Assembly (NCBI GenBank): GCA_964019055.1
Contig: OZ025215.1
Coordinates: 592,001 to 656,000, forward strand
Direction of reading: 5' to 3'
Origin: Anthopleura xanthogrammica
Lineage: Eukaryota > Cnidaria > Anthozoa > Actiniaria > Actiniidae
DNA: 64,000 bases
A program made the position numbers and the translations under genes. The notes beneath the pieces are model-generated. The model was not told the DNA's origin. It worked only from the letters and a program-made list of their open reading frames with translations, and searched no databases. Positions within the stretch are counted from its first letter, which is position 1; every line of letters starts with the position of its first letter. Below are positions 33,201 through 46,500 of this stretch, piece by piece.

Positions 33201-36200
33201 TAGCCCATGCTTTCGATGAATTTTTACCCATTTTCACACCTTTTTTAAAAAATATCATTTATTTATTTTCATAAAAAATACGTCATTTTTGAGCATTTTA
33301 GGGCAAAAAGCATAGACTATAGCCCATGCTTTTGATGAATTTTTACCCATTTTCACACCTTTTTTAAAAAATATCATTTATTTATTTTCATAAAAAATAC
33401 GTCATTTTTGAGCATTTTAGGGCAAAAAGCATAGACTATAGCCCATGCTTTTGATGAATTTTTACCCATTTTCACACCTTTTTTAAAAAATATCATTTAT
33501 TTATTTTCATAAAAAATACGTCATTTTTGAGCATTTTAGGGGAAAAAGCATAGACTATAGCCCATGCTTTTGATGAATTTTCACCCATTTTCACAGCTTT
33601 TTAAAAAATATCAATTATTTTTTTGATCAAAAATACGTCATTTTTGAGCATTTTAGGGCAAAAAGCATAGACTATAGCCCATGCTTTTGATGAATTTTCA
33701 CCCATTTTCACACCTTTTTTAAAAAATATCATTTATTTATTTTCATAAAAAATACGTCATTTTTGAGCATTTTAGGGGAAAAAGCATAGACTATAGCCCA
33801 TGCTTTTGATGAATTTTCACCCATTTTCACAGCTTTTTAAAAAATATCAATTATTTTTTTGATCAAAAATACGTCATTTTTGAGCATTTTAGGGCAAAAA
33901 GCATAGACTATAGCCCATGCTTTTGATGAATTTTTACCCATTTTCACACCTTTTTTAAAAAATATCATTTATTTATTTTCATAAAAAATACGTCATTTTT
34001 GAGCATTTTAGGGGAAAAAGCATAGACTATAGCCCATGCTTTTGATGAATTTTCACCCATTTTCACAGCTTTTTAAAAAATATCAATTATTTTTTTGATC
34101 AAAAATACGTCATTTTTGAGCATTTTAGGGCAAAAAGCATAGACTATAGCCCATGCTTTTGATGAATTTTTACCCATTTTCACAGCTTTTTAAAAAATAT
34201 TAATTATTTATTTCGATCAAAAATACGTCATTTTTGAGCATTTTAGGGGAAAAAGCATAGACTATAGCCCATGCTTTTGATGAATTTTCACCCATTTTCA
34301 CAGCTTTTTAAAAAATATCAATTATTTTTTTGATCAAAAATACGTCATTTTTGAGCATTTTAGGGCAAAAAGCATAGACTATAGCCCATGCTTTTGATGA
34401 ATTTTCACCCATTTTCACACCTTTTTTAAAAAATATCATTTATTTATTTTCATAAAAAATACGTCATTTTTGAGCATTTTAGGGGAAAAAGCATAGACTA
34501 TAGCCCATGCTTTTGATGAATTTTCACCCATTTTCACAGCTTTTTAAAAAATATCAATTATTTTTTTGATCAAAAATACGTCATTTTTGAGCATTTTAGG
34601 GCAAAAAGCATAGACTATAGCCCATGCTTTTGATGAATTTTTACCCATTTTCACACCTTTTTTAAAAAATATCATTTATTTATTTTCATAAAAAATACGT
34701 CATTTTTGAGCATTTTAGGGGAAAAAGCATAGACTATAGCCCATGCTTTTGATGAATTTTCACCCATTTTCACAGCTTTTTAAAAAATATCAATTATTTT
34801 TTTGATCAAAAATACGTCATTTTTGAGCATTTTAGGGCAAAAAGCATAGACTATAGCCCATGCTTTTGATGAATTTTTACCCATTTTCACAGCTTTTTAA
34901 AAAATATTAATTATTTATTTCGATCAAAAATACGTCATTTTTGAGCATTTTAGGGGAAAAAGCATAGACTATAGCCCATGCTTTTGATGAATTTTCACCC
35001 ATTTTCACACCTTTTTAAAAAATATTAATTATTTATTTTGATCAAAAATACGTCATTTTTGAGCATTTTAGGGCAAAAAGCATAGACTATAGCCCATGCT
35101 TTTGATGAATTTTTACCCATTTTCACAGCTTTTTAAAAAATATTAATTATTTATTTTGATCAAAAATACGTCATTTTTGAGCATTTTAGGGCAAAAAGCA
35201 TAGACTATAGCCCATGCTTTTGATGAATTTTCACCCATTTTCACACCTTTTTAAAAAATATTAATTATTTCTTTTGATCAAAAATACGTCATTTTTGAGC
35301 ATTTTAGGGCAAAAAGCATAGACTATAGCCCATGCTTTTGATGAATTTTCACCCATTTTCACACCTTTTTTAAAAAATATCATTTATTTATTTTCATAAA
35401 AAAATACGTCATTTTGACCATTTTAGGGGAAAAAGTATAGACTATTGCCCATGCTTTTGATGAATTTTACTCTATTTTCACACCCTTTTAAAAAATATCA
35501 ATTATTTATTTTGATCAAAAATACGTCATTTTTGAGCATTTTAGGGGAAAAAGCAGACTATAGCCCATGCTTTTGATGAATTTTTACCCATTTTCACAGC
35601 TTTTTAAAAAATATTAATTATTTATTTTGATCAAAAATACGTCATTTTTGAGCATTTTAGGGCAAAAAGCATAGACTATAGCCCATGCTTTTGATGAATT
35701 TTCACCCATTTTCACACCTTTTTAAAAAATATTAATTATTTCTTTTGATCAAAAATACGTCATTTTTGAGCATTTTAGGGCAAAAAGCATAGACTATAGC
35801 CCATGCTTTTGATGAATTTTCACCCATTTTCACACCTTTTTGAAAAATATCAATTATTTATTTTGATCAAAAATACGTCATTTTTGAGCATTTTAGGGCA
35901 AAAAGCATAGACTATAGCCCATGCTTTTGATGAATTTTCACCCATTTTCAAACCTTTTTAAAAAATATCAATTATTTATTTTGATCAAAAATACGTCATT
36001 TTTGAGCATTTTAGGGCAAAAAGCATAGACTATAGCCCATGCTTTTGATGAATTTTCACCCATTTTCACACCTTTTTTAAAAAATATCATTTATTTATTT
36101 TCATAAAAAAATACGTCATTTTTGACCATTTTAGGGGAAAAAGTATAGACTATTGCCCATGCTTTTGATGAATTTTACTCCATTTTCACACCCTTTTAAA

Positions 36201-37258
36201 AAATATCAATTATTTATTTTGATCAAAAATACGTCATTTTTGAGCATTTTAGGGTAAAAAGCATGGACTATAGCCCATGCTTTTGATGAATTTTCCTCCA
36301 TTTTCACAGCTTTTTAAAAAATATCAATTATTTTTTTGATCAAAAATACGTCATTTTTGAGCATTTTAGGGCAAAAAGCATAGACTATAGCCCATGCTTT
36401 TGATGAATTTTTACCCATTTTCACAGCTTTTTAAAAAATATTAATTATTTATTTTGATCAAAAATACGTCATTTTTGAGCATTTTAGGGGAAAAAGCATA
36501 GACTATAGCCCATGCTTTTGATGAATTTTCACCCATTTTCACACCTTTTTAAAAAATATTAATTATTTATTTTGATCAAAAATACGTCATTTTTGAGCAT
36601 TTTAGGGCAAAAAGCATAGACTATAGCCCATGCTTTTGATGAATTTTCACCCATTTTCACACCTTTTTTAAAAAATATCATTTATTTATTTTCATAAAAA
36701 AATACGTCATTTTTGACCATTTTAGGGGAAAAAGTATAGACTATTGCCCATGCTTTTGATGAATTTTACTCCATTTTCACACCCTTTTAAAAAATATCAA
36801 TTATTTATTTTGATCAAAAATACGTCATTTTTGAGCATTTTAGGGTAAAAAGCATGGACTATAGCCCATGCTTTTGATGAATTTTCCTCCATTTTCACAG
36901 CTTTTTAAAAAATATTAATTATTTATTTTGATCAAAAATACGTCATTTTTGAGCATTTTAGGGGAAAAAGCAGACTATAGCCCATGCTTTTGATGAATTT
37001 TACTCCATTTTCACACCCTTTTAAAAAAAATATCAATTATTTATTTTGATCAAAAATACGTCATTTTTGATCATTTTAGGGCAAAAAACATGGACTATAG
37101 TTCACGGTACTGACAGATTTTGTACCATTTTCATACTGTGATATAAAATATGCATTATTGATGAAGGGTGCAAAGAGGTCATTTTTGTACATTTTTCAGC
37201 AAAAAGTATGGATTATAAGGTTACGATTTTTGTCGATTTTGATCTTTTTCACAGCTTT
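24297..37258. repeat. Satellite array, ~117-119-bp unit, roughly 110 copies
   Basis: About 13 kb of head-to-tail AT-rich units. Each contains the near-palindrome AGCATRGACTATAGCCCATGC, a TTTTTACCCATTTTCACA block, a T-run/A-run junction and AAAATACGTCATTTTTGAGC. Two main variants exist. One has TTATTTTCATAAAAAATACG and a period of 119. The other has GATCAAAAATACG, usually with CACAGCTTTTTAAA, and a period of 117-118. Between about 28.5 and 34.6 kb the variants alternate in roughly 355-bp trimers, giving higher-order structure. Edge units are more diverged, and the last two (about 37085-37258) are degenerate, as expected from homogenisation by unequal exchange in the centre. No reading frame of note. 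Confidence 0.97.
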
Positions 37259-37524
37259 TTGTTGTATCCAATCAATCTTGTGTATACTTTTAATTACCAA
37301 GGTTTTACCAAGCTATAAGGGTTATTACTATTGATACAATATTGACAACAGGTAAAAATACAATATGTTTGCAGCTACAACTTTTTCCTACGGCTAATTG
37401 TTGGAACTTCCAATTTCCAATTGTAATCTTCAAAACAAATTTGATATCAATTTTTAAAAAACAAATAGAATCTTCCAAACGCATGACTTTGAATGTAATA
37501 TATATATTTATCATGATTTTATAG

Positions 37525-40500
37525 TTATTCATAATATACTAAATGGAAGTCACAAAACCCTTGTTCTGTGCTTGCTGAAGCTGCAGTATTGAGAGACTTG
37601 TGGTTGATATGCTTCACAAACTTTAACGTCTCGATATCACGGTAGACCAAGGCTAACGAATTGGTCAATGGATGAACGGATAGCAACTACAAAAAAAGAA
37701 AAAAAATCATAAATTGTTTGAAAACTTATGAGTACCACGGAGCACAGCTTTTGGTCCAGGCTAAAAGCTTTGAAAAAGAACTTCCCCGAATTGGTTTGAA
37801 TGACCACCAAACAATGTTTCCAAGTCGAGGTTGGACTTGTAAATGTATGAACACATAACGTCCAACCTCGACTTGAATTGGTTTGTGGTCACCCAAGTGA
37901 ATTCGGGAAAGGTCTATTGGAGGGTTTCTGAGTTTAAAGCACAGGCATTGGTCCTCTGTATAACGAGTCCTATATTGGAGGTTTTTTTGACATCTGGTGT
38001 AACCCAGAGTTCAGCTATTGCGCCTCCATTAACATGAACACTAGGAATTTGTTTGTTTGTATTGTGGAGTGCCTCAGGGTTCAACAACTGGACCTCTTTA
38101 AAATGAGGAAGACGCCACCCTTTTAGGAGACAAAAAGGTCAGTGGCCCCACATAAGGATCGAAAGCGATTGAAATAATCACAGAAAACACATAACTATTT
38201 CCATTCGGGTTTTTATAGCTTTAAACTTTCACCTCTTCATCTTCTTCACTTGCCAAATATGATGTAAATCCGCCCCATTCTTCACTATCCCATCCTAAAA
38301 TGTTAAGCCAAAAATTAATCACACCAATAACTGATAATGATTTATGATTTCTATAGCGCCCTTTCTATATGGATATAATCAAAGGCGCTTTAGAATCGAG
38401 GTGGTTAGTGTAATATTTTCCCATTTCAGACCACGTGTCATTCCCTAGAGTATCATTTCTTTGTTTAATGGTTGCACATGAGAAGACATATGAATATGGA
38501 TACAACTCAAACAAAGAATCTTATTCTGAAGGGAATGACAATGTGGTGTCAATATAGGTAGAATGCTGAGTGTTGAACATACCCTCACATCCACAGTATA
38601 GCATAGCGTCCAGGGCATATTCTGCTCTCTCAGGGTCCGTATCATGTACTAGTGTATAACTGCCATGGGACCAGCGACGAATTTCATCTCGGCAGCGGGG
38701 ATTACTGGACGAGGAACCTTCGCTTGCGTTATCCTTTTATAATAGAAAAAATATTTTGATATTACAATAAAAAAGAAGCAGATATTGAACCCTAGAATGT
38801 TACATGATGGCATACCTCGTGTACAGTAGGATTTAAGAAATGAAGGAATGAAAGAATGAAAGAATGAGTGAGTGAGTGAGTGAGTGAGTGCGTGCGTGCG
38901 TGCGTGCGTGAGTGAGTGAGTGAGTGAGTGAGTGAGTGAGTGAGTGAGTGAGTGAGTGAGTGAGTGAGTGAGTGAGTGAGTGAGTGAGTGAGTGAGTGAG
39001 TGAGTGAGTGAGTGAGTGAGTGAGTGAGTGAGTGAGTGAGTGAGTGAGTGAGTGAGTGAATGGGCTCCTTATATACCTCAACTTTTTCCTTGCTGGTCAG
39101 CGGTGTGTCTGCCAGTTCAAGTCCAGTAAGTGTCCTGAGCAGTTTGAACATTGGCGATGACTTGAGCAGCTCTTTGAGATCATTTAGTACAGCGGGTAAA
39201 CTATCATTGGATGCGCGCTCATAATGCCTATGATACAAAACAAATCATTGAGTACAGCGGGTAAACTATCAGGGGATGCGCGCTCATGGTCAGGGTGTCC
39301 ACACAGTTATTGTTCTTAGAGGACGGTTAGCCTCAGTTTTTCCTTACCTCTTATTTGCAGGTCCGATGTATTTCCATTTTACTTCCTCATTTCTTAAGGC
39401 TTTTAAAACTTCTTCGTATTTGTTTTCCTTCAAGATTAAAATAATTGGAACCCTTAGAAAAGCTCACATTGAAGGGGGGTGTCATGGAGGTCTATTTTAT
39501 AACCTAAACAATATGTTTTCTAGTCTCCGGGAATTGAACTCAATTTTTATGAAAAAACTGTTCTATTGTATGGTACACAAATATGGCCGCCTTGTCAGGT
39601 AGTTAAAACCATTTAAAGACTTCTTATTTTTTGTAATTTTTGAAATCTTACCAAGAGAAAGTCCTGGAGTTCAATCTCTGATTCATCTTCAAATCTTTCT
39701 CGTATGTGTGAGACAACGCCCTCATCGAGATAGATGGGATTGATCCAGTCAACCAAACACTCATCCTGAAACAAAAATCATATTTTACAACCATCACTCC
39801 CAATATGGAGCTCTTCTGTGGGGTTCACTCCTCACACACTATCACTATATTCATTAGTTACAACACACAGTACTCAATAGATCGTTTTACCTTCGTATGC
39901 AAATTGCCCATTTCAGACCACGTGTCATTCCCCGGCCCGTAGGCTGCGTTACAAAAGAGGGGGTTCGTTTTTTCATTATGGGGACAAAACAAACTCTCCA
40001 TCTATTTTCCCGCCAAAATATATTGATTTACCACAGGAAACCCAGCACATATTATGCGATGCGTTCTAATGAGAGTTAATGTCCGGCACAACCAAGGAAT
40101 TTTTTTCGATTTCAAATCAAACTAACAGAATTTAAAAAAAAAAAGTTAATTATAATACCAGGTGAGAACCGGACCTTTCCAGCTTGTAGGGGAAGGGGGG
40201 GGGGGGGGGGGTGTCTGAACCTCCGAACCCCCCAGCCTATTGGCCTGATTCCCTTGAGAAATGTTCTTTTATTAAAATATTTACACATGAAAGAATCAAC
40301 TCCCAAGAGTGGCATCACATGGTCTAAAATGGGCACAACAAACAACGAAGCTAAAGAGGTCTATTCACATGTATTTTTATGGAAGCCATACCTGCCACCC
40401 ATGCCACAATATCGACCTTTAGCAAAAGCCTAGTATGTACTGATCACTTCTGCTTCACCAATAACATGATCTTAATCTTATCAAAGTAGCTGTTGTTGTT

Positions 40501-43500
40501 ATAGCTTCCTCAGCTTTGTGGCTTGAAAAACCTTTCGATTAATCCTATTCTGTTTTATTCTTAGAGTGCAAAAGGTCTTTCAGTGTTTTATTGACGTGGT
40601 AATGGTAGCAGAAAGAATTAATGACTCCCCCCTCTCCCCCCTGGACTCCCCCCTCTCCTCCCCCCGGACTCCCCCTCTCCCCCCCCCCCCCAGATACATT
40701 TTTCATTGTGCTTCTTACTTACCTCCATCGGTTTTGGTGGTACTGTCACTGGACAAGGTTCTGTGTAAGGGGGAGGTCGCTTGGGTGGGTTGCCATGGAA
40801 CCAGCCACTGATTGACAGGCGAGTCTTGTTTTCTGACAAAACCTCAGAAACCTAGAAATTGAAAAATAGAATTAATAGAAAAGTTTAGAGAAACCTGCAT
40901 GTATAGAGCTTATAGGGGATCAAGGGTGGTGTAGCAGTCATACACTCCCCTCTCACCTCTGGGGTCTCAGTCGAATTACGGTACTTTAGCTACCATGTAC
41001 AAAAAACTTTCTTTTGCTTGAAACGATTATACTAAACTAGAGCTTTACAGCAACCGTGATATTGAATGTTTTGATAAGTAAAAGCGGAGATATATGAGAA
41101 ACTTTGGGTTGGTAGCGAAAATACCGCGGATACCGGCTAGAATTATTAAAATGTAACCAAGTTGACTTCTGTTCGTTTGTTCAGTTTTTGGCGTCTATAC
41201 ATACGATAACTGTTTCCAATTTATATCAGACTAAGGCACCTAATCATTTCTTTTTAAATTTCGTGAAAATAATAAAACGTGATGTATTTTATTTGAAAAA
41301 GTCGTGAACGTATGACTTGATGAGGCTTGTTGATTTCACGAAAACAAGCCAAGATGGCGTCGCGCGTCGCCTTGACCATTGAATCAAGATTTTTTTCTTC
41401 GTTTGTTTGATTTTTGGCAAGTTAGAAATGATAACGATATGCGAGAGCTTCTTAACAAACAGTTTCTCATTGATTTGGTTAAATAGAAGTGAAGCTATAA
41501 GTTGGTAGCCAACGGACTTGTTATGGTAGCGATCGTGCTGTAGTTTGATCGTTATGCGATCTTTGTTTGATCGCTCGTATCGTGTCATGATCGATTAAAA
41601 AAACTCTAAACTGCTTTACGAATGTTGACATAAAGTTTTATCACTGTTGATCAAGTTTTTTTTACAATATTGGTTTGCAAATATTTTTGGTAGCTAAAGT
41701 ACTTGGACATGGTAGCTAAAGTACTTCAACATGGTAGCGAAAGCATAGTCATTGGTAGCTAAGGTACTGGTAGCGAAAGTACATGGTAGCTAAAGTACCG
41801 GATACCTCTCAGTCAGGTCGTGGCTAACTCACAGATCAAATTGGAATTTATACAATTTATGCAATGTATAATCATAATGTTTTCACAAAATGTAAAAACA
41901 AAAAACACACAAACACATCAGCCATGCTGTAAAAACCCATCGTGTTTAAATAAATATTATAATTATTATTAATATTAGGTTTTGTAGAGGGAGAAAAACC
42001 AGAGAAGCTTGAGAAAAACCCTTGAAGCAAGGGGAGAGACCTAACAAACTCTCTTCACTGCTACTGTCCTTCTACTCTAACCGCGGTCACTCGGAGTTTG
42101 TTGTCCAATCAGATTATGACTGGATTAAAAAAAAAGAACAATATAATTCGAGCTCATACTTCTGTACACGGTTGTTTTACATTAAACGACAATTTCTATG
42201 GCTGAATTTACTAAATAAGGATTGTGTTAAAACTCGTAATCTGATTGGTCAACGAACTCTGGGTGACCGCGGTTAGAGTAGAAGGACAGTAAATCCAGGA
42301 ATCAAACCTGATACCTCAGAGGTGAGAGGTGAGAGCACTATCGTTACATCACCCTTAATTCCCATAAAGAAAGGTGATTCATAGAAATGTGTGTACCTGA
42401 TGAAATGAAACAGGTGACACTTCAAAAAAGGCTAGAGAATTTTCCTTGGGGATCAGTGACTCTAATATCTTGTCTGGCTGACCATGTTCTGAAAAAACAG
42501 AAGTAATGGATATCTTGAACAACAGAAAGTTATTACCACTGCCAAATGTTGTCCAGGGTGGGGTGCATGGGGTGGGTAGGTAAAGCACTGTAATGATACA
42601 GCTACCGTATTTACTCATTTAAGCAACACCCCTGATTAAGCGCCGCCCTCGATTAAGCGCTGCATATGGGAGTAAATATCAAAGAGCGCTGCCTTGAATA
42701 AGTGCATCCTCCGAATAAGCACCGCAACCGAAACACTAAAAATTTATAGAGCGCCGGGGGCATTAATTGAGTAAATACGGTATTTCAAAAAAGGTTGGTG
42801 AAGGTTTTGCTGCTTGTTGCATGTTGCATGTTGCATGTTTGCATACCATGCCTGAAATGCAGTATGGGTGATGTAAATTCAAAAGGTCACAACAACATGA
42901 AATTTTCCCAAACTTTGTCTGCTGGTTTTTCCAGAGTATATTTTCTTCATCTGTGCTGACATTATTTAAATATGAATATCAATAATACATTTCAAGTTGG
43001 GTAAGCAACATGCAACAAAACCTTCACCAAATTTTATTGAAATTAGCTGTAGACAGATTTTGTTGCAAATTCAAATACTGAGAGGGGTGGAGTGGGGCTG
43101 TCAAATACCCTTCTAGCCCCTACCCCCCACCCCCATCCACACCCCCATTCTTGTTTCACTGTAACTATAATATTACTCAAGACATAGACTTACCATCAAC
43201 TGAAAAAAGGTCTAATGATCCTGAAAATAGGATTTAAAAACAAAGGATTACGATAAAACAATAGCTGTTTTCAAATTTGTCAAATACCTGCTGTGTTCCT
43301 TGACTACAGACTCATTTACGCAGGGTTAGCCTCATTTCAGCGTCAGAATATTCACAAATACCAACGGTAAAGAAAAGAATGCACAACTTCAACGATACAA
43401 ACACTTTGAACTTCCATGGACCTTCACTGGAACACATGAATATTCTACACAAAAGAGAGGCTAACCCTGAGAACACGAAACTGGAATATTGAATGCATAA

Positions 43501-46500
43501 TCATCAATTATAAAAAATAATAAGAATAAACAAAGCTATACAAAACAAACATAACTAAAAACTAGATCGCATACCTCCATCTTCAGCTGTCCAGGGGGGG
43601 ACAAGATACAGAATGTAGGCCACACGACGACCCTCAAGTTCATCATCATGACACAGCAGCACATCTAGAAAACACAATAAATTCCATGTTCCATTATTAA
43701 TAATTAATTATGATTCTTAATAATTCATTGGCAATAGACCCCTTGCAAAATGTCGGAATGCAGCTCAATTTGGAGGGCAAAACAATAGGTTTCAATTCTC
43801 AGGAGATTAATTTAAAATTCTTTTGTTTTGCTCTCCAATTTGAGCTGCTCTGACGTCACGTGCAAGGGATCTTAATAAATAATGGGTTGGCAATGCCATA
43901 TGCCTTTTCTGAGCTCAAGGTGCATTGTGGTCTAGCTTGGGTAGAAAAATTATTACACGGGAAGAAAAAAAATGTCTGTACCCAAGTTAAACCAGAGTTT
44001 TTGGCTCTGAAAAGGTCTATTGCTTGGTGTCGATCAGATAATAAAATTCTTTGAATCTCATTATCTGCTCCAAATGGTGGTCAAACACTGACCAACATGT
44101 GCTGTCAATCAGAAAAAACTTGTGATTCAACTGATGAGTATTCTGCATGAGATAAGAAATGACGTCAAGTGAAACAAAGGAATAATTTGATTGATGAGTG
44201 GTGTGTAAGTGTGTGTCTTTGGTAAGGAATGTAAGTAGTGATACAAAAAGGTAGGGTATGCTCCTTTCCGTAGTTTCCCACAATCCCTCACGATTCTCAA
44301 AACTTGCATAACAGTAAACATTTTTGAAATGCATCCATTTGCTTACATTTTTATGCAAATTTTACCCTGAACTTGACCTCAAGGTCAGAATCATAAGGGA
44401 TTGTGGAAAACTATGGAAAGGAGCATATTCCAAGCCACTCACTAACCTGTGTGTCCGTACTTTGCACATGACATATCAACTTGGTCTGTAAGTTCAAATC
44501 CTGTCACTTCCTCCAACAACCGTCTGAAGTCTTGGTACAAAGTCTTTCTAAAGAAACCAGAAACAAGTGATTTAAATGATTTGCAGATAGATGTATCAAA
44601 CATCAATTTTATAAAACCCTGAAACAACTTTTGGGCTGATCTAAGTCAGCCTTTTCTTTTTGGTTGGGTCTTTCAGTGGCCGGTTTTTTCAATGTGCCAT
44701 TTTTTTTCTGCGGGCTGTTTTTTTGGTGGGCTGTTTTTTCTGTGGGCCGTAATATTCAAAAACAGTATCCCAGATGCCTTGTCAGCTAACTGTCAACTGT
44801 TTAACATTAGCTCATCAACTGACTGTTAACTGTTGGTATTGTTTCTTTAGAAACTGTCTGCCATGCAATAGCTGGTTAACAGTGAGATGTGTCGTTGACA
44901 GTTGTAGACTGGGCATCGTTGGTGCTGTTCTTGCATTTTATCAACGTTGATCATCCCCCACCCCCTGTGTCCCCTAACATCCATACCTTAATGTGGCTAT
45001 GTGTTTATTAGAATGATCCTTCAAGTCATCACTCTAAGAAAATTAAATAAAAGAAAAGTTTCATATATTGATTTTTAAGGAAGGGAGGAAAACTGAAGAA
45101 CCTGGAGAAAAAACTTTAGGGCAAGGGAGAGAACAGCACATCTTACAATTTCTATTCACATGTGGAATCCATAGGAATCAAACCTGTGACCCAACCTGAA
45201 GTACTCTTACCAATAGGTTACCAAAGGTGAATGTTTTACTGCCACCCTTAAATTATTAAGGCCAGTTTACACTAAAACATTTTGAAGCAATTTTTGCTGA
45301 AATTATTACGGCTATTTTTGAAAATATAACAAATTTTGTCTTATGCTTCTAAAGAGACATTTGTCCAGGCAAATTGGTGTTCTGAACAAAACCTTACAAG
45401 TTAATTCTTAATCATTTTTGACTATGACCCAAATCACCGCAAAAATCACATCTAAAATTGCCTCAAAAATCGCCAGTGTAAACGGACCTTTACAATTGTC
45501 ATCCAAAGTTTGATATCATTATATATATAGACCTGCTTGAACTTGTACAAGTCATTAGATTTTTCATTAAAATTTAGCTTCAGAAGTTCGTCCTTCAGTT
45601 CCTTGAAATATTTCTCATCTGAGATGAAGTTTGGTAGAGAACAACAGGTGAATGGCTTGTTGTGGATGACAGCTCCCGAACCTGACAGGAAAAAAAAATA
45701 TATAAATTTAAAAAGTTGCTTAGCTATAACTGCCAAGAATAGAGTCACCCTCTATTTGAGGATCAAGTATGGTGTTGCTGTAGCTTAATTAATTGCCCCC
45801 CCCCCCCCCCACTGCTGTCACTGGATTAATTTCTGGACTTGGCATCATATGTGAGTAGAGTTTGGTAGGTCTTTCACTTAGATCAACCCAAAGGTTGTAA
45901 CTTTTAGGGTTCAATCTGTGAGCATGGGTGTTATGAGTTGATAATGCGCAACCTCTCACTAATGTGACCCAGATTTGATTCCCAGGTTTGGTGTTGTATG
46001 TGAGTAGAGTTGCTTGTTTGTTCTCTCATTTGCTTCAAGGGTTTTTCTCAAGGTTCTCCAGTTTTCCTCCCTCCTAAATTCCAATTTGATCTTTGGGCCT
46101 TCACCTTGTTTGGAGCCATTGTCCCATGCCATGGTACCACTGCCAAAGCCTGATATATTTTTAATATGTCTTTTATATTCTTAGATTTAGTCATGACTTA
46201 GATCAGCCCAAAGCTGATATACTGTATATATAAAATGAGAAAACACTACATAAGTTTCCTAGCTAGTAATTACCTTGGAATGATTTACCATTTCTGAAAA
46301 AGAAAGTAACAATTTCAATACATTATACAAAAGTAATCTAAGTTTAGAAAACTGGTTACAAACGAGATTTATCTAACGTACCTAAAAGCATCTGAAAACT
46401 GCGCCTTGAAATCTTTCTCCAACAAGTATTCACTCAACAAATTCACTCTTGTATTTTCGTCGAATTTTGTCTTTTTATCTTCAGTTTTCACGGAGCTATC

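Noticed and set aside
24297..37258. CRISPR-like regular array
   Set aside because: The units are contiguous and nearly identical over their full length, with no unique spacers, and the DNA is from an animal. It is a satellite.
37930..38010. Possible OGFOD1 3' exon (ELWVTPD-like)
   Set aside because: The true next exon at 37686-37525 matches the family ([20 protein letters not shown]) and carries the stop. This frame is a chance resemblance.
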